DNA from: Pristionchus mayeri
Taxonomy: Eukaryota; Nematoda; Chromadorea; Rhabditida; Neodiplogasteridae
Direction: 5' to 3'
Assembly (NCBI GenBank): GCA_036245805.1
Contig: BTRK01000004.1
Coordinates: 8,928,001-8,992,000, forward strand
DNA length: 64,000 nt
Part shown: positions 11,681 through 23,039 of the stretch, piece after piece
Position numbering within the stretch: position 1 is the first letter of the stretch
How the letters are laid out: each line of letters starts with the position of its first letter
Position numbers and translations under genes: made by a program
The notes under the pieces: model-generated
The model's input: the letters and a program-made list of their open reading frames with translations, nothing else
What the model was told of the DNA's origin: nothing
Database searches by the model: none

Positions 11681-11969
11681 CCGGAATACATATTTGGGCC
11701 TCACTCACCATTTTACAGGGATGGACTTCTTGGAATGATACGCAAGAAGAAAGCGCCCGCACCGACCACTGTGTGGATGACCACCAGTTCAAACATGCCG
11801 ACCATCTCAACTGTCACCCCTAGCGTTTCAGTTATCACATATTGAGATGCTCCTACATTGGGATATGATCTATACCCTCTATGATCTACAACAATAAACT
11901 CCTCGCCCAATCCATTGCCCCTACTCTTGCTGCCGCAAGAAACCCGAATCAACAACGTCGACTTTTCAT

Positions 11970-14470
11970 CTCGTACATTACTTGCATTTCTCTTTGACTA
12001 ATACATAAATAATGAATGAATGAATATGCCACATTTCATGCATATGACGCCAGTTGCGTAAGAATCGAACAATCTTCTGATGGGTCAAATTTTCGAAAAC
12101 CTATGGATTGGGGTTTTCGAGGGTGCTGATCATCATGGCCAACTTCATTTTGCACCAACTCGACCGGTTGAGCCAAGCTGCATGTAGGCTGCATCTACCT
12201 TTCTGTTAATAACACCGAAACAGAATGAGTTATCATCTTCAAATTTGTACAGTGGTACTATAAGCTACCTGTGATCCCGTTGAAGCTAAATTAGTATATT
12301 TTGAAATATGCTAATTTCATCAAATTTTTGATCTCGAATATAAGTAGAACGAAGGAAGAGAACGAAGAGAGTTGGCTGTGAAAAAATATCAATAATATAT
12401 TAATTTAAATCGATTATTTAATTGTTATTAACAAAAATGAATTCATAATATTTGAATTTCATCATTCACATGTGAAACTCATAATCAATAAAAAAACAAA
12501 GATAAAATCGATTGCACGAGCGGCTGTAGAGGATAGATCAAAGGTCGGCTCACTCCGCCAGCGGGTAAACAGATTTTCGAGAATCTAATAACGCAATTTT
12601 CGAATCTTTCTCACCCTTTTAGATATGACATTCAGCATACCATTCGATTCGTCTCATCGTGCTCTATCAATTGAGCCAATAAAATTCACTGGTACTAAAA
12701 AATTGCAAAAATCAATAAATTTAATTGATATGTGGAAATATTAATAATTGTATCGATGGCTCATTAGTACAGGCGTCTTCTCCGTGAAATTTGGCACAGA
12801 TTGGCTTTTTAAAACGGGCCATCAGACCCCCTATTGTCTGAGAATCGTGGCTCCAAAGTCGGCAGATTTCGATAGCCGTCGACTTTGAAGGCGTCTCACA
12901 TCGCCGACGATGAAGATATGGAACAGAACTTGATGGTTTCTGTTGAGGGACCATATGGGCTATTCAAAATTGTCCAGAACCCAGTGTCGACTTTTCCAAT
13001 GTACCAGGGTTTATTCGAACCTTACGCGACACGCGTGTTAAGTCGTTAAGGGTCTGAAAACCGATTTTCAAATTGCATATCCTATCGTAATTTTTACAGA
13101 ATGGGAGTACTGTATTGATGCCGCAAACTATTCTAAATGTTGTTTTGGATGATTTTGGACCCATGTGAGGCTAATAGCTGTCAGTTGGAGCTTAGAGGGT
13201 ACTTTGGTCTGGGACTCATTCTGACGTCGCCGGACGGAAAGTCACGCCCTTTTTTTATACATCTTTCAATTTGGCTGAGATTTGTGGCCAAGCTAGTCAC
13301 ATATAGTGTCTACAAATCGCACATAATTATTCAGGGGGGTTTTCCGATTTCCAGAATTTGATCATTTTTGGTCGACCCGACCACCCCGCACTGGGACATA
13401 CACGTGGAATGAAATGATCAACATAAAAGTTGTAGAGAATCTTCTCACCTTTCTTTCAGAGCAAAGAACGTGTTTCTATCGTCATTTTAAACGGATTTAT
13501 GATCGCTTAAGTGGTTCGATTTGACCCCTAAAAAGTGAGTGTCCCAAGTTTGGCCTTCTGAATCTCGAAGATGACGACAGTTATCAAAATTCTGACAACG
13601 CAGTTTGAAAGAGCATCATTTGAAATATCTTGCATCACGCTTAGATCAGGATAATACGACGTTTGGTTTTACCGCCGCGGGGGGGTGATTTTTTTTTTTT
13701 TAATTCCTCTCATATATCTTTTCTCGCGATTCCTCTCATATATCTTTTCGCACATGGTTAAATTGCGCGAGTACAAGAAAACAGAAAAACCTGCCGCTCG
13801 GAGCTGGTATGTAGACTGGTAAATGTAGAATTAATAAGTGTAGAGTAGCCGCCGCATTCGACGACCCGAGAATCGAGTAAACTTGGAGATGTGGATTAGA
13901 TATTAGAGAAGGTAAGATACAGGAATAACCGATGAAATATGCTTTACGAATAATGGAGATGACTTAGCGAATAATTCACTTTTAATAACGGAATGAGTGC
14001 GATGAGATATGAAGTTTTTGGAATAATTATCACAAGCTCGGAAATGGGGATACATTTTTCGAACTGCTCCTCTGGTACGAGAAAGTCTATAATTGAATAG
14101 GAATGAAGGGGTAACTGTTGATTGTGAGGAGAAAAGAGAATGTATGAATTTATATAATAATATAGTTCTACGATGGATTAGTATGGAAATATAATAGTTT
14201 AAGACCACTTTCAAGCGAATATTAACAGCAATGGTAACCCTGTTTAGGGAAGCGTGGAAATTGCTTGAAACAGAAGTAAACCTTCAGCCAAAAGAGCTGT
14301 ATGGCAGTATTAAATCAGCTTCTTGATCAATAGTCTTGCCTATACAAACACAAACCGGTAACTGATTTACATCTAGTGTATGTTCGCACACTATTCGCGG
14401 CTTTCACGGCAACCATTTGCTGTAGTGAAATATAACTCACAAAATCATTTTCACATCGTCTTTGGCAAAT
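11970..14470. other. long interval without a supported gene
   Basis: Right of the duplicated block (its last shared stretch contains AATGAATGAATGAATAT near 12010-12030) I see no credible exon. There are traces of dispersed repeats: 12090-12190 resembles 59160-59240 (GTTTTCGAGGGTGCTGAT), and 13380-13700 resembles other unclassified repeats. A tandem CTCATATATCTTTTC lies near 13718-13750. Short frames at 12721-12954 and 13903-14214 have no recognisable domain. Confidence 0.4.
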
Positions 14471-14473
14471 CCT

Positions 14474-14691
14474 GTTTTTCGGTATGGCTGTTCAACGTCT
14501 GCTCATTCGAAGAGCTCGAGCAGGCTGAATTTGCGCCCATGACCTACTGCGTCGTCGATTTGTGCTCGAGCCGACACGGTGGGAAATGGTCGGAGCGAGG
14601 CATGGTAGTGTATGTCATCTGCTTCTTCGTAGCCGGCCTCGCCTCAACGGTCGCTGTTCGCGCAAATCTATTGGCCAAAATCGGTGAACTG
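14474..14691 (+). pseudogene. orphan 7-TM receptor exon
   Basis: An open stretch ending at a good donor (GAACTG|GTAAGAATC) contains an acidic loop (CSFEELEQAEFAPMTYCVV) followed by a basic turn and one hydrophobic helix (MVVYVICFFVAGLASTVAV). That resembles a second extracellular loop plus TM5 of a nematode receptor. No partner exons were found. The RTE element inserted 31 bp downstream of the donor. The subfamily is not recognised. Confidence 0.45.
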
Positions 14692-14722
14692 GTAAGAATC
14701 ATTAGACTAGACTAGTCAAATA

Positions 14723-17667
14723 TTCTCCATTCTCCATTCGTGCGCGGCTGAGAGGCGGTCGGTCTTCACTCCCCTCTCTGTCCGCAATCGAGTGGGAGTC
14801 CCCCGACGTCGCCTGGACAACCGTCGGTGGTAGCCTGTCCGTCCGGATGCAAGTCACTCTTCGAGTCGGGACTGTCAACGTGCGCACTCTCAAGAAGGAC
14901 GACCGCGTTGCTGAGTTGGAGGAGGCTGTGAGTACGATCCCCTTTGACGTTATTGGCCTACAGGAAACGAGACGGTCGGGCTTGACCTCTCTAACCCTAG
15001 GAGCTTCCAATCACCTCCTAGTGGGCTTCGGTACCCGTTCCGCATACGGGACTGGATTCCTAGTAGCCAGTCATTGGGCTTCTAACTCCATATTCCACTC
15101 AGTCAGCGAGCGTCTATCCTACCTTGACCTTCCTCTCCTCCGAATACGCACTATTAATGTTTATATGCCGACTTCTGCTCACCCTGATAACGAATACCTC
15201 ACGCTAATGAATGACCTCAGTACAGTCATTGCTAATTCGACGCGTCGCGATCTGCGCCCGGGGTGTGGAAAATGGCAGTTGATTGTGCTGGGTGACTTTA
15301 ATGCGAAGGTCGGGTCGAAGCTATCTGAGGATGAGGACTACATTGGGCGTCACGGACTCGGTACGAGAAACGACAGAGGCCAATTGTTACTCGAATTTTG
15401 CGCTGAACACAAGTTACACCTCCTGAATACTCGATTCCAGAAAAGGGACAGTAGAAAGTGGACATGGATGTCCCCTAATATGAACTCGAAGAATCAGATA
15501 GATTACATCCTTTCAAGAGCCCTCTCGAACGTGTTGGATGTGTCGATTGTGGGGAGCTTCGACCTGAGCACTGATCACCGATTGTTAATGGCCAAGTTCC
15601 GCTTTGAGACAAGAATACGCCATCATCGACGTAAAGCTCCGAGACCCCTAGAATTGTCGAAAGCGCAATTTGTATCAACCATCCACACAATACCAACCAA
15701 GGAGCTCGATACTTACAAAAACATTCAGCGAACTCTATTAACAACTGCTCAATCATCAATGATTCCAATACCGCCTAAAGAACGATTTTCTGTAAAAACC
15801 CGAAGTTTATTTGCAGAAAGGAGACGACTGAGAATGGCCGATCCCAATCCCCTCAACAGAATCAATTTTTCCTTGACAGGGAAGGCTCTTAGAATGTCAA
15901 TAAAGGAGGATCTCTATCGAGGACATCTGGAGACTGTGCGTAAAGCCGTCTATTATGGGAAAAGTACTAGAAGAGCCCTGCAATCATCTCAGATTGGCCG
16001 AACTCAAATAAACCAATTGGAGAAAAATGACGGAACTGTCGCGAGTTCCAAGGATGAAATCAACAGTATCGTTCAAGCTTTCTACAATAAGCTATTTTCC
16101 CAATCGATGCGGCCACGACGGTGTACTTTCCGATGCAATGATCGCTTTTTGCCCATAATGGATAGTGAAGTTAAACGAGGAATCGAGAAGCTGAAAAATG
16201 ACAAGGCAGCGGGACCGGATAGAATCAAATCTGAATATCTGAAATGCGGAATTGAGGTTCTAACTCGTCCATTGAGAGTTTTATTCAACAAGTGGATAAA
16301 CGACGAATGTGTCCCTGATGATCTACCGGAAGCGATTATTTCATTAATATTCAAGAAAGGAAATGCCTTGGATATCGCTAATTACCGTCCGATTTCATTA
16401 CTGAACATCATCTACAAACTATTTGCCACCGTACTCGATTCACGAATAGAAAACCAATTATCTGCAAATCAAAGTAGAGAGCAAGCAGGATTCCGGAGAA
16501 ATTTTTCTACCATTGATCATGTATACGCAATCTCAGAACTCATCAGTCTCTCAGAAGAATATCGTTTCCCGGTGTATCTCTCATTCATTGACTACAAGAA
16601 GGCCTTTGACTCAGTCGAGTTCCACAAGGTTTGGGAGGCACTATTCAACCACGGCATTCATCCAAAAATAATCAATACTCTACGGTTCATATATAGCAGA
16701 AGTTGTGTATCCGTTCGAATAGGGAGAGACAAAGTTCCAATAGATATCAGACGTGGAGTGCGGCAAGGCGATCCTCTAAGCCCACATCTTTTTAATGCGA
16801 TCATTGAAGAGATTTTCCGAAAGCTGAGCTGGGAGCAATACGGTATCAAAATAGACGGAGAGTGATTAAACCACCTACGATACGCCGACGATGTTGTATT
16901 AATATCGCACTGTCCCAAGGAGATTGAAAGAATGTTGGAGGAGCTATGTGCATCAAGTAAGAAAGTTGGATTAGAGATAAATCAAAGCAAGACTGTAATG
17001 ATGACGAACGATGTACCTGTCCCCCAATCTGTTGACGGAAATCAACTAAAATACGTGAATTCCTTTATATACCTCGGAGTGCGACTATCATTCGACCAGA
17101 ACTTAATGCTTGAGTTGAACAGGAGAATTGGCGGTGCTTGGAAATCGTTTAACAAATTCTATGATTTCATGACGAGCCGAGGAGTCGGAATGTCACTTAA
17201 GACCAAAGTATTCAGAATGTGTATTGAACCGAATTTTCTGTACGGATCTGAACTATGGAATTCAACTAAGAAGGAGAGAAAACGGCTAATCGTAACGCAG
17301 CGTGCAATGATGAGAAAAATGGCTGAAGTCACGAGACTGGACAGGAAAAGAAATGAGTGGCTCAGCTTGAAAGTTCCCCTACCAGATATCCGTGTGCGAG
17401 CAATGTGCAGAAAATGGAATTGGGCCAAGCGAATTGCCACTATAGGAGATGATCGGTGGGCAAGAAAAATAACAAATTGGTCGCCTCTAGATAGAACGAG
17501 ACCGCCCGGTAGACCGAAGATACGATGGAGAGATGAGTTTGTCAAGGCGATTGGACCGAACTGGGAATCTAAGTGCAGAAGACACCCTGATTTATGGAAA
17601 ACTTGCATCGTTCAACAGGCATACCACCTGAAGCTTGAATAAATATTGTATTGCATTGTATATTGTA
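14723..17667 (+). mobile_element. near full-length RTE-type LINE
   Basis: A 2.9-kb non-LTR retrotransposon flanked by a 10-bp target-site duplication, TAGTCAAATA (14713-14722 and 17668-17677). It has a short 5' leader, one long coding region (14847-17642) and a TTGTATTGCATTGTATATTG-like 3' tail. There is no separate ORF1, which is usual for the RTE clade. It interrupts sequence between an orphan receptor exon and the left end of duplication copy 2. Confidence 0.9.
14847..17642 (+). pseudogene. RTE endonuclease-reverse transcriptase, one stop
   Basis: Residues 1-260 form an apurinic-type endonuclease domain: GTVNVRTL, DVIGLQETRR, LGDFNAKVG, NQIDYIL and STDHRLLMAKFRF. The reverse transcriptase follows: NDKAAGPDRI, LIFKKGN, NYRPISLLNIIYKLFA, FIDYKKAFDSV, RRGVRQGDPLSPHLFNAIIE and RYADDVVLI. 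The C-terminus holds TRPPGRPKIRWRDEF. A single in-frame TGA (16863-16865), 18 nt before RYADD, divides the protein into 672 and about 258 residues. The frame resumes without shift, so one substitution is enough to explain it. The catalytic acidic residues are all present. The protein nicks target DNA and copies its RNA by target-primed reverse transcription. This copy is probably inactive. Confidence 0.9.
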
Positions 17668-17689
17668 TAGTCAAATACGACGCGTCGGT

Positions 17690-18300
17690 AGCCATAGCTT
17701 CAAAATAATGATTTCTTTTGTGACAGAGAGTGGTAATAGCCTCATGGCTTATTCATGACAACCTCAAGACAGGCTGTATGCTGAAGTAGCGCGGGGTGGT
17801 GAAGCCGCCTTGTGTGGGCGTCTAACATTTTGTTGCTGACGAAATTACAAAAAAGTATTAACATGGACAACTGGAGTTTTCACAATCCTTGATCATCACT
17901 GGTTCTTTATTCAATTCGTGGAGAAATGTGAGCATTGAATCAATGTGAATTATTGATTATATTTCCATGTTCGGATTTGTCGCGAGCCGGAGTTGAGAAA
18001 TTCATAGGTCGGACTGATTTTACTCCGCCCCCGCACGCGATCCATCTGAGTAGGGAAAGTTGTATTATGTAGTTTAGTCACTGATTTTAGTGAAAGCAGC
18101 AGGTTTTCCCTAATTTCGGAAGGGCTTTAGTTTCATCCGGAATGAAGATTGTTAAATTCGAGAAGAAGTGCGTATTTTGCATCATGATTTAATTGACTAT
18201 GTCTTACTTGCGATATGGCGTGATCACGTAGCGGTTGCTGAGTGCAGAGATCACATTCTGCATGTTGCACAACTGCATAGTATCATATCGAATTCCATAG
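17690..18300. repeat. segmental duplication, copy 2 left flank
   Basis: Direct-orientation match of 4885-5510. It begins about 13 bp right of the RTE target-site duplication and ends where the srd-like copy 2 has been deleted internally. Confidence 0.8.
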
Positions 18301-18445
18301 ATCGGTCAAGAAAAACGAAGGAGCAGTAGTTGCTGTTCACATCGAGTGCGCGCAGTCGATAGGCGAACGACACCGACAGGAGCATGCTCGTCGCCGAGTA
18401 CATGTGCTCCTGCACGCCTGCTGATATCGGTCAGGCCGGTCAAAT

Positions 18446-18462
18446 CCCCCCCCCCCCCCCCC
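18446..18462. repeat. poly-C run (17)
   Basis: Uninterrupted cytosine tract next to a family-B palindrome. Its length is likely unreliable in an assembly. Confidence 0.9.
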
Positions 18463-18465
18463 GAA

Positions 18466-18558
18466 GAGCAATGCTCTCGCTTTCTCCATATCATACAATC
18501 TCTCGCTCACTCATAGCGACGAGAGAGCGTGTGATTTGGAGAGAGTCAGACCATTGCT
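18466..18558. repeat. family-B palindrome
   Basis: GAGCAATGCTCTCGCTTTCT is mirrored by GGAGAGAGTCAGACCATTGC, with a CATACAATCTCTCGCTC and CGAGAGAGCGTGTG core. It lies in the receptor copy 2 intron. The copy 1 intron at the same place lacks it. Confidence 0.85.
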
Positions 18559-19368
18559 AGCACAAAAATGCTAGCACGAGACTGAAATTTACCAATAGCC
18601 ATTTCAATGTGATAAAAATACGTTAGGGGAGAGCGCACCGAACAGCCTACAACAAAAGTCAACGCCGATGGAAGTGATGGAAGCAAACACCGTGGAAATG
18701 GAGAATGGACGCTGTGGAGTATAGCCTCTCTCTGAATGAACAATTGAATTTAACTTTTTGTGGCTGTTTCGCATTCGATGTCAATCTGATGGTACTTCTA
18801 TTCTAACAACATTCGCCCGAAAATCAGTTGTTATTTGTAATTATGCGCTTTTTTCGATGGAGACTCCCTCGTCTTACTCCTTGATCGATAGCATCATAGC
18901 GAGGATTCCTGTGAGGTCGCAGACTGCCAACGCGAGCAGGAGCCGCGAGTAGACGCGCATGTTGGGGGGCGTTCTGAATGTGCTTTTTCACTTTCAATTT
19001 TATTTAAAATTCATATGAAACAATGCGAATTCGGGCTAACATTATACTCTGATTTCAGAATCTCCCGTTTAGCAATAGCGCACGTTTCAAATACGCAAGG
19101 AAAAGGTGCACTGTGCATGGGTAGTGTTGCAAGATGCCATAATACGTTGGCAGACATGTATGCACTGACCGTAGGGGAATCGGCAGAATGAGGACGCTGT
19201 TTGCAGCTAAGCCAACGAATCCCAACGAGAGCGTGAGGACAGAGACGAGCGATGAATCGAGCGGCATCGCTTCACTGACTGTGGACGCATACTCTTACGG
19301 CTAATGATGACCGCTTCTCCCTGGAGATGGTTGAAGAATGTTGGCTAAAAACAATCGAAATTGATGTT

Positions 19369-19470
19369 TAGAGACCAATAAACAGACCTCCGTTCACACT
19401 CTAGACCGGTCAAGCGGTGAGAACATATTGGAAATAAAGAGACGAAGGCCTGACTACCAATCGAACACTA
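19369..19470. repeat. degenerate family-A palindrome
   Basis: Orthologue of 8012-8110, with CACTCTAGACCGGTCAAGCG and AAATAAAGAGACGAAGGCC. Confidence 0.65.
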
Positions 19471-19514
19471 ATAAGAATCATCCCGTTGACTTACACTACT
19501 TTGTAAGAGTTTAT

Positions 19515-19750
19515 TGTTCTATTATAATTATCAAGTTTTTTGCGCACTGTCAAATATCTCGGCTGTCTTGATGGGATTAAGTCTTAGATTAACAAAATAT
19601 ATGTTCGATGAACAACAACAGCTTGCAGATTCGCCCGTCAGTCCTCCTGCTACTGTTCATACAAAGATACGGAACACTCGCGCTCGGAGGATCAGAGAGT
19701 TAGCAGGAAACGAAGACACGCGCGAGTTGCGACTGCTAAAATATAACTAG
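19515..19750 (+). CDS. orphan C-terminal exon, copy 2 (open)
   Basis: An open frame of about 70 residues ends in TAG at 19748-19750: a short hydrophobic helix (CALSNISAVLMGLSLRL), then a hydrophilic tail rich in Arg, Glu and Thr (RARRIRELAGNEDTRELRLL). Copy 1 has two nonsense codons in the same frame. No upstream exons are found because the neighbouring receptor is on the other strand. It may be a leftover of a third gene in the ancestral block. Function unknown. Confidence 0.45.
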
Positions 19751-20249
19751 CAAGGAATGACCGCGAGGATATGTTTTTGAACTATATGTCGAAAGACTAT
19801 CTAATTCAAAGAACGAGAGTTGTAAAACCGTTCAATTCTGGGGATGTTCAGAAATTCAACAACAACCCAGACGTCCACAGAGGCGTTTAGCTGATATGAA
19901 AAACGTAAAAGTTCTAGAATTTGACCATCTTTCGACCCCACTAGGTACCGTTCAAAAAATCCAACCTACCCTCGCGGTTATTCCTTGTAAATCATACTGT
20001 GATTTAATATTACTGTAATTTCTTGTGATGCCCCATTGTTGTCTGTTCTGGCCATTTTTTGTGTAAATCCTTAAAATATCTGTTTTTGTTGTCTGAATGC
20101 TGTTTTAGAGCATTGTTTTAACATTAAAATGCATATCCGTAATAGGTTCCATAGATCCCTTGAGCCGGCCACATATTTGCACGAATTCACCCATTTGGGA
20201 AATTAATACATAGTGGTTGACACAAACACCGTTTGATAATGCAGTACTG

Positions 20250-21090
20250 ATTGTAGAATTATCGTACAGTATGAGCACTCACAACTGAAAATGCAAGACA
20301 ATGCATATTTTGCAGAACTAATACCGAGAACGATCCAGTAAAGTTTATGTTTTGATTAGCTAACCAGATAGGTGTATGATTTAGAATAATATATCAAATT
20401 ATGATACGCTGAACATATCAGTTCTATCCCATTCCAACACTCTCATTCCCCCATTATCAGCCTATTTATCATGATCACTTAGAGGCAAACTGAAAGTCAA
20501 CGCCGATGGAAGTGATGGAAGCAAACACCGTGGAAATGGAGAATGGACGCTGTGGAGTATAGCCTCTCTCTGAATGAACAATTGAATTTAACTTTTTGTG
20601 GCTGTTTCGCATTCGATGTCAATCTGATGGTACTTCTATTCTAACATCATTCGCCCGAAAATCAGTTGATACACGTTCTCGGACCATTCATAATGGTTTA
20701 TGACGTTTATCGTTTAATATATAGCTCGCCCAAAGGCTTGCTAACTCTGCAAGAGAAGCTGTCGGGGCAATGTAATAATAACTATTATTGTGCGGTGGAC
20801 ACCAGTGACCGTTCAATCAATCTCTAATATCAATGATCTCGACATTCTTTAACGACGAATGATCGTACAGTATGATCACTTATAGCTCAAAAATGCAATG
20901 CAAGTTGTATTTTGCAGAAATAACACTGATAACGATACGGCAAAGGTGATGTGATGTTCATAGTTCGGTCGATGATTTAGAATAAGGGATCAGATGATAA
21001 TGAAAGAGCTGATCATCTCCGTTCTCTCACCTTCCACCCACCTGATTTTCGCGATCTCGTCTTAATACATGATCACCTAGAAGATTAACT
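20250..21090. repeat. duplicated upstream region of the str-like gene
   Basis: Two related blocks, about 20255-20480 and 20860-21090, share ATCGTACAGTATGA.CACT, AATGCAA, TATTTTGCAGAA.TAA, GATAACGATAC-like, GATTTAGAATAA and CATGATCAC. The second block ends about 100 bp before the ATG of the str-like gene. Between them lies a pasted receptor-exon fragment. Confidence 0.7.
20493..20668. repeat. pasted copy of srd-like exon 3 region
   Basis: 176 bp almost identical to 18655-18830 (landmarks AAAGTCAACGCCGATGG and CGCATTCGATGTCAATCTGA; two adjacent differences near ACAAC/ATCAT). It carries exon 3 of the decayed srd-like copy 2 together with part of its intron, in the same orientation. It is clearly a recent duplication. 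Confidence 0.9.
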
Positions 21091-21186
21091 AGAGGTGGAA
21101 ATCATTCTCTGGCCTTCATTATGGAATATTATGTCCTATATAAAAAGGCTTATTATCTCAAATCATCGCATCTACCGTATCTTGCC

Positions 21187-23009
21187 ATGGTTTCTGCAAG
21201 AGACGCCGTCGAGGAATTTCATGTTGGTGAGTGGATAGCAATAGTAAAAGGATGTTTCCAGCAACATTTATTATAATGTGTGTATTACAGTTCGAGAAAC
21301 GATACCACTTTCTCTTCATTCTGCACACTCTCTCGACCGGTGTGTGTAATGAAGAGAGCGCGGTATCCTTTCTCGAACTCTAATGGGTATGCTCCTTCTG
21401 CAGGCGTGGGTGTGTTTCTCAATTGCGTTCTGCTATACGCAATTCGGCACTTCACACGCAAATCGCTTGGATCATACAAGCAACTGCTCACCATTTTCAT
21501 CGCCTTTGACGTTTTTCTCGCGATTCTTCACGAATTAGAGAAACCGGTAAGGTAAACATTTACAACAAATAAACAACAGTAAACAACAAATCTCAAATAA
21601 CAGTTTATTTCCAGAAAGCTGTTTGCATCGGCACAACGTTTGGCTACGTGAGTAATTACCCGGACAGAGTAAGCTTTTGCGAACTTTATTGATGTCTATT
21701 GACCATGTAATGCTTCAGACAATCACGGCTCTTTACTCATCGTTCTTCTCCGTTCCGTTTGCACTGATGAACATCCACTTTCTTTACCGTTTCTGGTCGA
21801 TCCGATATCCTCATCTCATTCAACTCTTCTCGAGGAAAAAGTTCATAGCGTTTCTCGCTATATTTCCGATAGCAGAATTCGTGATATGGTGAGCGCTCAA
21901 TTTTGAATCACCCATCGTGCAACATCTAATCTCAGGTTCATTCTCATGCGTTGGGGCACAACGGGAGAGGGCCCTGAACCCGCTAAGGTTCTATTGACCA
22001 ACGCAATATCCGAGGGATACGGGCAGAACCTAAGCGAAGGCTGGATTATAATGAGCCATTGGGTATTTGCTGAATCGAGAAATGCAACGGCTCACACAAC
22101 TTATTGAGGAGCATGGTGAATTTCAACCGCACGTCTTCAGTACTTTGATGTGCTTCGATGTAATTATGATCGGCTCCTTCTCGCTTGCTTCTACTCTCGG
22201 CGGCCTCGCCTATTACCATATCAAACGAGCTGACAAGATATCAGCACATGCGCGAATCCTACAGCAGAGGCTGCTCATTGCCGTGTGCGGACAGGTATCT
22301 GCTCGTGCATCGACAGTGGGACTAGGTCGGATCAGAACTATGACGTCATTCTGCCTTTGATATATTAAAGGCGGCATTAAGCCATGGTTCTCGTCCGACC
22401 TAGTCTCTCAACAGTGTTCTAAAGAAGTGGAGGGCGGGGGCATATTTTGCAATTTCCAAACTCCAGAACAGACGAGAAACATTGTGCACTACTATGACGT
22501 CATGCCACCTTTGATATATCGAAGACGGCATGACGTCATAGTTCTCATCCGAGAAAGTGTCTGATTGACAGACTGCCGTTCCTCTCTTCTTCGTGTACAT
22601 TCCCTACTTCTGCGTGCTCAACTTCCCGTTCTTCCGCCTTCCGATTCTGTTCATTGATGACGTGTGCGCTACGATGATCTCCTGCTTCCCGCTGTGGGAC
22701 GCCGTCATCATAATGATGCTCATGAGAGACTACCGGTGAGGCATAACTATGACATCATAGAACTATGACGTCATGCCGACTCCGATGTATCAAGTGCCGG
22801 AATATAGTGTCATGTTTGGGCGTCACTCATCATTAGTTTTTAGGGATGGACTTCTTGGAATGTTGCGCAAGAAGAAAGCGCCCGCAGCGGCGAGCGTGTG
22901 GATGACCACCAGTTCAATGATGCCGACCATTTCGACTGTTACCCCTAGCGTTTCACCTATTGAGCGTTTCAGTGATCACCTATTGAGCGTTTCAGTGATC
23001 ACCTATTGA
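21187..23009 (+). CDS. str-like chemoreceptor (7-TM), copy 2
   Basis: Exons: 21187-21226, 21404-21546, 21615-21668, 21719-21888, about 21936-22294, 22572-22735 and about 22844-23009. TM1 is GVFLNCVLLYAIRH. The str signature LGSYKQLLTIFIAFDVFLAIL forms loop 1 and TM2. TM3 contains SVPFALMNIHFLYRFW, and TM4 is KFIAFLAIFPIAEFVIW. TM5 is FSLASTLGGLAYYHIKRADK, then QRLLIAVCGQ leads into TM6-7 (PLFFVYIPYFCVLNFPFF, DAVIIMMLMRDYR). This order is that of Str receptors. Phases agree at all junctions, but inside exon 5 the frame must shift by +1 between MSHWVFA and LIEEHGEF. The same break is in copy 1, so the gene may be an old pseudogene. The C-terminus is lengthened by a 23-bp repeat. Confidence 0.75.
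21290..21381. repeat. family-A palindrome (A2 type)
   Basis: GTTCGAGAAACGATACCACT is mirrored by GCGGTATCCTTTCTCGAACT around CACACTCTCTCGACCGGTG. It sits in intron 1 of the str-like gene, just upstream of TM1. Confidence 0.9.
22319..22406. repeat. family-C palindrome
   Basis: ACTAGGTCGGATCAGAACTA is mirrored by GGTTCTCGTCCGACCTAGT. TGACGTCA lies in the left arm and the centre is TTTGATATATTAAA. Confidence 0.9.
22487..22559. repeat. family-C palindrome with two CRE sites
   Basis: CTATGACGTCATGCCACC is mirrored by GACGGCATGACGTCATAG, so each arm carries a perfect TGACGTCA. The centre is TTTGATATATC. Confidence 0.9.
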
Positions 23010-23039
23010 GCTATTCATATGTTGGAATATGATCTATAC

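Larger units (their letters stand above)
10312..11845 (+). pseudogene. 5'-truncated str-like receptor, copy 1
   Basis: The sequence starts abruptly at VLLANAISERYGLNLSEGW, equivalent to the fifth exon of copy 2. Exons 1-4 are missing: compared with copy 2, sequence equivalent to about 20125-21985 has been lost at position about 10305. The TM5-6 part (FSLASTLGGLAYYHIKRADK), the LPFFFV-like TM6-7 exon at about 11428-11589 and the tail exon (DGLLGMIRKKKAP, ending VITY) remain open. Exon 5 has the same +1 frame discontinuity as copy 2, between MSHWVFA and LIEEHGEF. A 537-bp foldback element is inserted in its large intron. Confidence 0.8.
18318..19267 (-). pseudogene. srd-like receptor, decayed copy 2
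   Basis: Exon 1 (19267-19170; MPLDSSLVSVLTLSLGFVGL) and exon 2 (18973-18878; TPPNMRVYSRLLLALAVCDL) are open. Exon 3 (about 18740-18620) contains a small insertion after FHGVC that shifts the frame and creates stops. Exon 4 (about 18415-18325; VQEHMYSATSMLLSVSFAYR) is followed by a deletion: everything equivalent to the last four exons of copy 1 is missing, and the sequence jumps to the 3' flank. It cannot encode a receptor. Confidence 0.85.

Noticed and set aside
13718..13750. Tandem CTCATATATCTTTTC as a regulatory array
   Set aside because: Only two copies and no gene nearby.
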